Source of the DNA: Branchiostoma floridae
Taxonomy: Eukaryota > Chordata > Leptocardii > Amphioxiformes > Branchiostomatidae
Length of the DNA: 64,000 nt
Direction of reading: 5' to 3'
Assembly (NCBI RefSeq): GCF_000003815.2
Contig: NC_049988.1
Coordinates: forward strand, 12,118,917-12,182,916
Shown piece after piece: positions 50,601 to 59,200 of this stretch. The notes beneath the pieces are model-generated. The model made no database searches, was not told the DNA's origin, and saw only the letters and a program-made list of their open reading frames with translations. The translations under genes were made by a program, and so were the position numbers. Each line of letters begins with the position of its first letter. Within the stretch, counting starts at the first letter, position 1.

Positions 50601-52438
50601 GAGTAGAGCAGAGTAGTGTAGTGTAGAGTAGAGTAGAGTAGAGTAGAGTAGAGTAGAGTAGAGTAGAGTAGAGTAGAGTAGTGTAGAGTACAGTACAGTA
50701 CAGTACAGTACAGTAGAGTAGAGTAGAGTAGAGTAGAATTGAGTTGATTCAGTCAGTTCCAGTTACACCGCTCATCAGTTAGGCTGAATTTTATATCAGA
50801 TTATCTATGATGATGTATTTATGTCCATTTTGATACCAAACGAATTTGCATCACAAGAAGACTGTTATAGGATGTAAATGGAAGGAAGATCAATAACAAA
50901 TCACATTAGAGTGACCTATAAGAGTAATCTACGGTCACAGTAACGACTATTTGTGATGCGTGTTTCACCATCTCCTTCAGCCCCCTTTGTCTCGGGTCAC
51001 TGCTGATTATTAGTCTCTACCAGACTGGCTACGCTGGCTATTACAGGGAGAATAATTTGCCAGGGGAGTTTTGCCACTAGAGGAGTTAGCCGGCCGCACA
51101 GGGAGCATTAAAAATAACCTTAGCGTGGACTGGCTCTCGTGGCCAATTTCCCGAGTTTTTGCCGAGTTCTACGATCCCCGTAGAGCTGGTGGATCTGGAT
51201 TTTTAAAAAAACGTACAAGACTGGTGTTGGAAGATATTGCAAACTAAATATGTCTTATAAGTGTATTTCAATGAATGATAGTCAATGAAGTGTTACATAT
51301 GTCTTCTGTGCTGTTGTTTTCACCAGGCTCGTTCCTCCTTGCACTGCCTCTGGGTTTAAACATGCAAATCGAAGTGGTCGACAACTTCGGTCCTCAGGAT
51401 ATCTGCCGGGATGTCTGGCCCAGTCCGTCTGCACAGAGAAGCTACATGTTGTATACCTTCCTCATCACCTACGTCATCCCGCTGGTCTTCTGTACCATCA
51501 GCTGCTCCTTCATCGTGCGGAAACTCCTGACCAGGTGAGGGAACACATTCACAGAGTTGCGCAGAAAATGCACCTTGCATACTCTTGATTGTTTATTTAG
51601 TTTCGACACATTTTTTTTCTGTGTAAAATTGATTGATCATAGAGGGCGAGGTTTCGATCTGCTATATAGACTGAAGCATGTACATTATTGCCAAAAAATT
51701 GTGACCTTTGGCATGCTTTGACCTGTAGTTGAACTCCATATTTAAGTTGACAGATTAATCCATTAGTACATCATGAATATATTCTGTCTGTAGCTAGAGT
51801 TGAACTCCATTTTTTAAACCAAAACAAACCTGAAAAATCCAACTGGTTGTAAAGACTTGAGGTTTGAAATGTAGATAAATTTATTTATCTTGCATGTCTT
51901 AACCATGTATTGAATACGAAATTCCATTTACCACTCCCTCCCCACCAGATTCAGCATCAGCCACGCCCAGAAGACCGACGCACAAGCCAAGCAGACCCGG
52001 CGGACATCCTGCATGGTGGTGGGTGTGGTGGTTCTCTTCGCCTGCTGCTGGCTACCAAATCACATCATCAACCTGTGGGTTGTGTTTAGCCCTGGGCAAC
52101 TGCAGATAACTAGCATTTTAGCATGGACCAAGACAGTCGCACTGATTCTTTGCTATTCCAATTCGATGCTGAACCCTTTTGTTTACACGCTCCTAGGAGA
52201 GAACTATCGCCGTTGCCTACGGCAGTCGTTCCCTTGTCTGTGCAGAAAACTGCCCTCGCGTAAAGGTGCTCTCGCCACCGGGCGCAGCTCTAGCTCCTCC
52301 CGGCCAGGGAAGACAGCTACAGACATCACGCTAAGATCCTCTGCCGCCAGGCCCGTTATCGTTACCTTTAACACTAAACGCCCGTCTTGTAGAGCGGTGA
52401 CGTTTGGCTCAATCGAACAACCTCAACCAAGCGAGTAA
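36015..52438 (+). CDS. KISS1R-like: Gene 2: kisspeptin-receptor-like class-A GPCR, complete, 4 exons
   Basis: Exons 36015-36332, 48946-49081, 51327-51534 and 51949-52438 join with phases 0, 1 and 2 to give 383 residues. The N-terminus has three sequons (N3, N9, N14). Landmarks: N43 in TM1, D71 in TM2, C98 with ECL2 C178, DRY 122-124, CWLP 254-257, NPFVY 296-300, then a Cys-containing helix-8 end and a Ser/Arg-rich tail carrying ARPVIVTFN. It is a close paralogue of gene 1, with the same intron 1 and 2 positions. It has one more intron, in ICL3, splitting an Arg codon before FSISHAQK. Vertebrate KISS1R also carries introns near TM3, after TM4 and in ICL3, so this may be the more ancestral structure. 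The start at 36015 has A at -3 and G at +4, a stronger context than the out-of-frame ATG at 36005. Confidence 0.9.
37200..37585 (+). repeat. (GTATGT)n and (TG)n microsatellite in gene 2 intron 1
   Basis: Hexamer GTATGT-type repeats pass into pure TG runs. Long ORFs on both strands here are artefacts. Confidence 0.97.
37650..38400. other. Gene 2 intron 1; short inverted repeats only
   Basis: CCGGATATATC-type inverted pairs at 37916-37981 flank a TGTACATG palindrome. No exon seen. Confidence 0.45.
38403..38445 (+). mobile_element. Solo end of the MITE family at 41306-41513
   Basis: TAGGGTCACATTTTTAAACC matches the terminal region of that element. Confidence 0.5.
38450..40130. other. Gene 2 intron 1; nothing identified
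   Basis: No exon-like or repeat signal that I can support. Confidence 0.4.
40145..40405 (+). mobile_element. tRNA-derived SINE
   Basis: It contains AGAGCGTTCGGATTGGAATC, CCTTGGGAAAGGCACG, ACTTTCCTCACTTC and GGGTACCTGACTTCGGTCGG, the same modular layout as the minus-strand SINE at 21945-22285. Confidence 0.75.
40918..41233. mobile_element. MITE with ~80-bp terminal inverted repeats, copy 2
   Basis: The ends AAAGGTGGGGTCAC and GACCCAACCTTT, and the inner block CTCTACCAGGTTCCACAGGTC with its inverted mate at 41144-41170, match 30474-30744. Confidence 0.8.
41306..41513. mobile_element. MITE, TIR of about 45 bp (TTAG..GTCACATTT)
   Basis: The left end CTTAGGCTTAGTCACATTT and right end AAAATGTGACCCTAGCTTAAG are inverted. 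The arms continue through CCGG-CCCGGTCGGG-type sequence. The interior is AT-rich. Confidence 0.75.
41509..41950 (+). repeat. 32-bp minisatellite, ~14 units, starting at the MITE end
   Basis: The unit contains CCTAAGCTGGTTAGTTAATC then AGATCAGTAAAG. The copies are almost identical, and the first merges with the last bases of the preceding MITE. Confidence 0.95.
42441..42760 (+). pseudogene. LINE C-terminus and 3' UTR
   Basis: A frame gives ADFKRLDATDRFVYIFRCHN, then KIDKYIKDCFAIRKN and a stop. The 3' region has CATTGTACCATGTACAAATG and CGTGCAATAATG before a CT run. It is the same family as 24000-24240. Confidence 0.65.
42737..42762 (+). repeat. (CT)n microsatellite
   Basis: Pure CT dinucleotides. 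Confidence 0.95.
43255..43491. mobile_element. Short (237-bp) relative of the 254-1487 transposon
   Basis: The TIR begins ATCTCACTGCACTTGGGGCA with an inverted mate ending TGCAGTGAGAT. The interior GTTCACTACAGCACTGTTG and AAAAGTATGAC match 63639-63872. It lies in gene 2 intron 1. Confidence 0.8.
43500..44500. other. Gene 2 intron 1; nothing identified
   Basis: No supported ORF or repeat. Confidence 0.4.
44510..44612 (+). repeat. (GA)n-rich microsatellite
   Basis: Interrupted GAGAGACAGAGA repeats end in a pure GA run. Confidence 0.95.
44700..46015. other. Gene 2 intron 1; no supported gene
   Basis: It includes a TACTGTAAAT-type MITE end at about 45268-45320. Minus-strand ORFs of 108 and 142 codons overlap each other at 45563-46020 and neither is recognisable. 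Confidence 0.4.
46019..46279 (+). CDS. Unrecognised 86-codon ORF in gene 2 intron 1
   Basis: The product starts MASVPPPDNDWDSVVGRAFW and has mixed acidic/aliphatic composition ending in QFLEEVPMALH. No known motif is seen. A minus-strand ORF of 142 codons begins at the same place and points away. Composition is more coding-like than the surroundings, but one short ORF in a repeat-rich intron is weak evidence. Confidence 0.2.
   Translation: MASVPPPDNDWDSVVGRAFWGLVGEIAYLSLKTVSPKNKWDREFPDLITPSSYSSLSNLDVSDLGRRDAATVSVVQFLEEVPMALH
46280..47035. other. Gene 2 intron 1; nothing identified
   Basis: No supported feature. Confidence 0.4.
47040..47890 (+). repeat. Six tandem copies of a ~140-bp unit
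   Basis: GGGTGTTGGTGCATTCTAG recurs at about 140-base steps, as does GTAGATGTACCATACGTTTA. The first copy (47045) is the most diverged. Confidence 0.9.
48120..48395 (+). mobile_element. tRNA-derived SINE (body)
   Basis: The pieces GACTTTCCTTATC, TTGGTACCTGAATTCG, TTTCAATATCGCACGC and GCTACGGGACTAC follow the order found in the SINE at 34440-34735. Confidence 0.6.
48946..49081 (+). CDS. KISS1R-like: Gene 2 exon 2 (TM3 to TM4, with DRY)
   Basis: This 136-bp exon has acceptor TTTTCACAG and donor GTACGC. It differs from gene 1 exon 2 at about 19 positions, most of them silent, and keeps VQATCITLAVLSIDRY intact. It lies 12.6 kb from exon 1. Confidence 0.95.
49150..49900 (+). repeat. Duplicated segment, copy 1 (gene 2 intron 2)
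   Basis: It aligns in the same orientation with 52745-53210 over shared blocks such as CAATATAAG, CATCAAAGACCCCA, TTTTCGAAGCCAT and CTTCTTGGATCA. It is interrupted by the small MITE at 49515-49735. Confidence 0.8.
49515..49735. mobile_element. Short relative of the 254-1487 transposon
   Basis: The ends CGCTCACTGCACTTGCGTCAA and TTGACGTAAGTGCAGTGAG are inverted. It is absent from the corresponding place in the downstream duplicate. Confidence 0.75.
50207..50742 (+). repeat. (GTAGA)n pentanucleotide array, ~535 bp
   Basis: The repeats GTAGA, GTACA and GTGTA are intermixed in blocks, in gene 2 intron 2. Pure GTACA blocks are themselves palindromic-prone. Confidence 0.97.
51327..51534 (+). CDS. 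KISS1R-like: Gene 2 exon 3 (ECL2 to ICL3)
   Basis: The acceptor is TTTTCACCAG and the donor is GTGAGG. The exon completes the split Gly codon, then encodes SFLLALPLG, ECL2 with the conserved Cys, TM5 and IVRKLLT, and ends with AG of a split Arg codon (phase 2). Confidence 0.95.
51949..52438 (+). CDS. KISS1R-like: Gene 2 exon 4 (ICL3 to C-terminus)
   Basis: The acceptor is CCCCACCAG. The exon starts in ICL3 (FSISHAQKTDAQAKQTRR), then TM6 with CWLPNH, TM7 with NPFVY, and a 70-residue tail. The stop TAA is followed directly by a second TAA, and an AATAAA at 52437-52442 overlaps the stop. Confidence 0.95.
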
Positions 52439-52744
52439 TAAAATAGTAGTTTCTTAACGGAGCTACGGAGACCTCTGCCAATGACGCATTTTGGTTTGGT
52501 ATTGATCACCTAAAAGTAGGCTGTACAATTCCAGCTCTCGTCACTCGCTGAGTTAATTATCCACTCCCCAAGCAGACATTATGGTTAGGCCACTGACTTA
52601 GTCACTACCTGGTGACATGACAGAAAGGTACCTGGACATACATGAAAACAGGGCTTCCTGGAAAATAGGTTGCTAAACGACGTACCCACATCTTCACAAA
52701 GGTCAAATAGTGCGAAAAGATCATCCATGTTGAAAGGGGCGTTT

Positions 52745-53210
52745 AATTGTATATAGATAAATCAATATATCACAAATCGAAATCCATTGATCGGTTCAAT
52801 ACGATTTTTTAGAAACAAAGTGTAGTAGCAATATAAGTGCATGCCCCGGCCGGCAATCACCAAAGACCCCACGTGTTTTGGTAAGAGAGTTGGACTCAAT
52901 TGAAATTTTCGAAGCCATAAATTATCGTTATCTTTTATCTCAAACTGGCTGCATCATCAGCACGGACACTTTTTCCTGGGTTAATTTCCATACTGACAGA
53001 GACGACATATACAGTCTATAAAGTGTCAACTATTTATCTATCCAAGTGCCCGCTTGCTGTGCAACTCCAAAGTAAGCATCGTGAGCAACCAATGAAAGCT
53101 CTGTAGTTGAGCTATATATAAACTTCAACGTTTCTTGGATCATCGGGGGCATCCTTTTAAGATCTGCAAGGTTTAGCTGGTGTATCTACTGTCATTAGCC
53201 TTCCTGGCTG
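52745..53210 (+). repeat. Duplicated segment, copy 2 (downstream of gene 2)
   Basis: It is the counterpart of 49150-49900 without the MITE. It lies about 300 bases after the gene 2 stop. Confidence 0.8.
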
Positions 53211-55900
53211 TGTATATATGCTAATGTGACATTCAGATATAGATTTGATCCCTTCTAAAATGATCCCAGACAGACAACGACGGGGAGTCTAATGAAACAG
53301 AATTTCCATTGATCCCTTTCGTCTAAGTTGAAAATAAACAAAAAAGGGAACTTTTAGTCTCTACCAGCGGATGTGACTCAAAACTTAAATTGGAACTTCG
53401 ATTTAATGAATCTTGTTTCTTGCTACTGTAATTTGCATCATCTTAGCTTAAGACAAGGATTAAGAAACAGCTAAAGGTCAAGAACGAGAATAAACCACTT
53501 GATAGACAACTTCAATAACGGCTGGAGTTAGGTGTGGGGGTATCGGCTCTTCTGACGTTTGACATTTCGTGAGTTGGCACTTCAATTGGCAGCACCCAAA
53601 TGGATATAGGTCAACTCACTAGACTGTAGCCACACATTACTAACTTCAAAACTGTTCTGTTTTTGCTGTGGAGCACAAAGCTACCGAAACACACAGCTAA
53701 GGAAGGAATCCTCGGTTGGTATCAGTCGGTATAATTTGGTTCAATGAGGTTGAAGCAAACGCAGCAGATGCTCAAACTGGGTTGATGCACGCAATGCCCG
53801 AGGATCAACTTCTAACCAGGAACTGTCTTTGTCCACGTTGAAAACCTGTGCCTAAATCAATATGTTATGTAATAAAAAAAACATTTATTGCAAAGTCTAT
53901 AATTGTAAGTAAACAAATATCAATGCTACTCTATAAAGAAAGTAAATATACATGTGAAACAGACAATGAAGATTAATCTTCGGTCACTTGTTAGACTATG
54001 CTAATGATTTGCATCTACGCTTGGAGTTTGACTCCTCGTCCATATTAAAAGAATTGCGGAGTTCCGGACGAAATCTTGTAAAGCAATTGTTATTGTGTAA
54101 AGCTGAAGTTGATTGTACTTATCAGCGGTATATCATGTATGTAACCTGTACCTATTGTACATATGGTATGTCCGACTAGATAAGATGAGGGATCTGAAAA
54201 TGTGGTCTTGATATATCAATGAAGGTTTTAAACATACAGATGATAGATTTTGGAACGATTAGATGTGATAGTGGTACTAGGCAAGAACTTAGGGGAAGCT
54301 GTCTGAAACGTCTGACTGTTTCTAACCAGTCTTTCTATCCAGTTGTTTGAGTATCTATAAACTTGCTTGACGGAATGTATATGTTTTGTCTCTACCTTTC
54401 CGCACACATTACTCTCTACAAAATGTAAAGAATTCCACCTGTCAAGTCTGTCAATATGACAGAGTGAGTGACCGAGACACGCCATTTATGATAATGTAAA
54501 CATGCATAATTAGTCCCACAGGTGTGTCAACATACGGCAATAGCACCAGATCATCATGACATGTTTTGTTAGGTTGGTGTTTGAACAGGCATTGGAAACA
54601 TTGGAAACATGGATTTATTGCAGCCTATTGGAGTCCATATTCTTTATAAGAAGTACAGTGTGGCGTATATATTATAGCTTTGACTTTACTTTATTCAGAC
54701 TTACAATTGGCTTGACAACATATGTATACAAGTATACGCTTTGTTGTATCTAATGATATGTATAGCACGAAGTAGCTGTTATTATGGCACCAGGTTTCTT
54801 GTATCAGTACAAGTCTATTGTTGATTCTAATTTTTGTTATGTTTCAGGTGCGATATTTCTCAAAAGACCAATGGTGTAATTTACATGTACAAGTGCAATA
54901 TCTTACAAATAGAGATTAGAACACAAAAAGGCGATGCTAAGAAACGTATGGAGCTTTTAGTCCTGGTAAAGAGGTAAAACCGGCTTAAACTACGGGTTGG
55001 TATGTACGAGAATTGAATATGTGACTAAATATAGTAGACTTACATTTAATTACCCAAAGACTTAACTAAGTCATGGTATTGTCTTAATAGCTATTCCACA
55101 ATATAAGCAATGCTCGTACCATGACAACAGGTTTCTCACATTGACAACTAACTTGCTCAACATTGAAACCGACCGATGGATCTAGATTTGTATTAGCAAC
55201 ATTCTTTGTAAAGGCACAATACATATCCAGCTACTCTACACGTAACGTGTATAATGATTTTCATTTTTTAGCACTAATATCGGTTATATTTCCCTGCTGG
55301 TATGTTCTTGTTATGTATTTTTCCTCTTCTACAAGGAACCAATCAGAGCTTGGAACTGCATCAGCATATTAGCTGTATGATATGAACAATTACAGGTTTG
55401 CGATAGCAAAACCTATTTGCCATTTTTTTTACTGTTACACGAAGTCATAGGGCGAGTTAATGCTACAGGGAAAACATTCTCCGTTTTCGCGAAAATGTTG
55501 CATTTATAGTTTCTTGATTGTTGCCTTGTTATCACACCTACAACAAGATATATGACATTATGTACAACATTGCCAGTAGTGCCCGTTGCTGTACCTGCTG
55601 CTCATGAAAGGTGGCGCTTCTGACTTGTTCTGTGTGTATGTATCACTTGAGAATGTGATGTAACGTACTTAGCAGTGTACAAAAAATATTACAAACAACA
55701 GTATTTTCTCTAGCATGTTTCATTTAACGTGCATAATCAAGGAAGGCGAACTATTCAAAATCATACAATGAAGCTTGCAACTTGCTACATGCTCGCCAAG
55801 ACTTTATAGGCCAAAGATGTCCCAGAAAACCAGGTACGTATACATGTATACTAGTAAGTAGCTAATTTGTTATTTGGCTAAGTGATTATACAATCCGGTC
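53210..55900. other. Intergenic between gene 2 and gene 3; no gene seen
   Basis: AT-rich, only short unsupported ORFs. The 3' ends of both convergent genes should lie here. Confidence 0.45.
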
Positions 55901-55904
55901 TCGC

Positions 55905-56045
55905 CTATTACCGAAACAAAAACAACCTTACACAACCGAAAACAATCCCACGAGAGCCGAAAACAGGCACAAATAAACGACAAAAGTAACCAAAAACAAT
56001 AACCGAAATATAACCGAGAAGAACTAAAATCAACCCCAAACAATC
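55905..56045 (+). repeat. C/A-rich degenerate repeat (ACCGAAAACAA-like)
   Basis: The words ACCGAAA and AACAA recur irregularly with very few G or T on this strand, just downstream of gene 3's terminal exon. Confidence 0.6.
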
Positions 56046-56174
56046 ACGTGTTTGACATTCCCATGGAAGTACACACCATCAACAAATATCACAGTCAAAA
56101 ATAGTAATATGATAAACTAAGCCCAAACATGAACCATCTTCCCAATGCCGCACTAACATGATCACACTTATCCT

Positions 56175-56297
56175 TCACACTTCAGTTGCATATTCCTCTT
56201 GTTTGTCCGGCTCAAAGCGGTCGGCATCCGTCGCAAGGGTTATCTTGATAGCCGGGATGTTGTAGTCAGAGCGGCCTGGTCCAATTCGTCTGTGTGT
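56175..56297 (-). CDS. Gene 3 terminal exon (C-tail), short and easily missed
   Basis: A clean acceptor (TTTTATCATCCCAG on the minus strand) opens a 40-codon reading frame in the phase that the preceding donor requires, ending in TGA. It contains RSDYNIPAIKITLATDAD, followed by acidic and Tyr-containing residues typical of a receptor C-tail. IPAIKITL loosely resembles RPVIVTF in the tails of genes 1 and 2. Its base composition is more coding-like than the AT-rich DNA around it. Confidence 0.65.
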   Translation of the reverse strand, partial: THRRIGPGRSDYNIPAIKITLATDADRFEPDKQEEYATEV

Positions 56298-59200
56298 CTG
56301 GGATGATAAAAGGAAACTTAGTCATCAGCAAGACTGTAAAATGAGGCTAGTATAATCTTTTATAAATCTAATCCTAATTTGTAGAGTACGTCAGTCTTCC
56401 GTTTCTAGTTTTATATGGTCAGTAATCCACAAGTTAAGAAGGGGGAGTTTTTTTTCTTTTCTTTTTTTGCACATGATTCCATAGATCGTCTGCGTTTGGT
56501 ACCTTCCACAACCTTTTTTCTTTGCATTCTTCACACTGCAGCGACACCTAACGGTGCATACTGTCCACGCCACAAAATAGTCGTCAGGTGCAAAACATTG
56601 GTTGTGTAAAAATGATTTTCAAGGTTTGTTCTCGGCCCCTCAACATACAGAAGGAGCAAAGGAGCAGAAACCTCCTAACTTTTAATGATGATTAGATAAT
56701 GTCAACTTTTAATGAAGTCTGACGCCGTTTAATTAAATACTACATGTACAGCGCAAGGTACTGTTTGAATTTTTTTTGTAAAAGTAGCATGGAAATTATT
56801 CAACCCCACATTTTGGCAACACTACAACTTCAAAATAATGCGCAATCATAGTAAGTGTTAAACAGATTGTTTATTGCATTTTGATCCCAGAGCAAAAGAG
56901 AAGTCCATCCAAAATTGCATATTTCACACATAAAGCAAAACTATTCACCCCACGAGGGCTGTCTTTAGTAAGCTGTGCATCACCCTTTAGCTTCTATGAC
57001 CTGCTGCAGACGGGCCGGACGGTTGCCTGCAAAAAGCTTCTTTCAGCAGTCTTTGAGACATTTGGAAAATTCGCCGTTTTTGAACTCAAGTCTACGTGCC
57101 ACAACATGTCTATTTTCAAATCCCACCAGAGATTCTCAATTGGGTTTATGTCTGGAGGCAGTGATTGCCGGCTTGCCACTTAAGAACCCTCCAGTCTCTT
57201 TTCCCTAAATATGACTTTAGAAATGTTAATGAGTGCTTGGGGTCATTGTCTTGTTGTGCTGGAATGTTCAACGATGTCCAGCTTCAGCCTTTTCAAGGAC
57301 CTGCTGATATTCTTGACCAGAATTTCTGAAACCGTCAGAGAGAATGGTGGACAAGAATCTTAGATCTACTGCAAAAGACCTGAAAAACAATTTTCCTGAA
57401 GGAAGAGCTTATTTTACAGTGAGAATAGTATACTATACACTTTTTTAAATTTTTTTAAAAACATTTTATTCTTCATTTACAATGATACAATTAATGATAC
57501 AATCAAGTGTGCAAGTAACCATGGTTATAAACAATAACAAAAATAGATTACGTCAAATATACATATACATATAACGAGCTATTATAGTTCACAACATGTC
57601 CCCTGACTTCAGTACTACACTAGTTCTGTCTGAAGAAAGAAGTGGCGAACAAAGTCCTGCATATGACAGTCATCAAGTTCATGGTAACCATAATGTAACT
57701 TAGTACCTCTTTACAATGACCGTTGGTACTAAAACACTTAGCTCCACTCCCATCATGACTCCCATCATAAAATGCAACAAGTAAGTGCTCACAAAGAGAG
57801 GGCAAGCATCGAAATACAGATAAAAGCGGATACATCTGCAACTCAACAGTACAAGTCATATTACATATACTATACACTTGCTTAAGGGCTCAATAGTAAA
57901 ACCCAAGACGCACAACGTTATTAAAGGCAAACCACAAGAAAAGACGCCTCAAGTATGCTCAAACCAACTTGGCAAAGACACAGACGTTTTGGGATTCTGT
58001 TCCATTGACTAATGAAACAAAACTCGAGCTCTTTGGTCCTTTGGATGAGAGGCTTCTAGCGCTTCTACTAGTGGGACTTAGAATCTCCACTGTACTTATT
58101 GAAAGCAACGTGGATTAAAACAAAGGCTCAATGGCAAAACACAATTACACACAATTACTAAAGGCACATCACAAGGAAAGACGCCTCCAGTATGCTCAAA
58201 CCAACTGTTGAACCAAAACGTGAGCTCTTTGGTCTGAGTGAATTGCATTGAAAGCACGGTGGATAAAACAACAATCAGAATATGTTTGCTAAGTATATCA
58301 GCAAGTACATTGAAAAGTTGAAGCTGGCGTGTCAATGACCTCAAGTACACAATAAATCAAAATTCATAGAGGCTCGGTTGAACAAAATAAGGCTGTAAAA
58401 TCTCCGTGGAAAATCTCTGGTGGGATTTGAATAAAGCTACTGCGACACGCACGTAGGCCTAAACATATCACCGTGCTGGAGATCATTGAACAGAACGGAT
58501 GGGTCAACGTCCTAAAGCCAGAAGGTTGTTACAGGCCATCGTACCCGTCTGTAGCAGGTCATTGCAGCCAAACGGTACCGCACTAGTACTAAAGCATTGT
58601 AAAGACGTGCCGTGAAGTGCTAAATACAGCCACATGAGAGGTTGAATAATTTTGCAACTTGCTTTTTTGTAAGATGAACAAGTGGTGAGCTTTTTATCGT
58701 ATTGGCGAACGATTCATAAGAAGAGGTATACAACACCGAGTCATTGGTGCAACTTAGATATATATCAACAACTTTTGATGTTATGAAGGCATGAAGCAGC
58801 CTGCTACCTTTATGGTGACGTTTTACACATGCAATAATGACATCCTACACATATCTCCAAAAGACACTCTACCTTCGGGGTGTTCGTCCCATCCCGCTTC
58901 TGCTGGTTGCCATGACGACAGCATCCGGTCTTCCTCAGGCACTTCCGGTAGTTCTCCCCGAGAAGGGTGTAGACGAACGGGTTGATGGCGGAGTTGGCAT
59001 AGCTCAGGAACAGGGCGAACATCTGGGGAGGAGGCGAACATGTATTCTCGTCAGCAACATTACGTAGGTAAACGTGGGATTTATAGATACAGTGGTGAAC
59101 GTCAATAAAGGCTGGTAATCGGTTTGCCAAAAACCAATCCCACTTTCCGTACGGAGATATTCTCCTCTCTATCAACTACAATTACGATAAACAAACCTTA

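Noticed and set aside
57620-57877. 85-codon minus-strand ORF as a gene
   Set aside because: No motif, and it lies in gene 3's intron next to a Tc1 remnant and A-rich end; more likely untranslated or repeat sequence.
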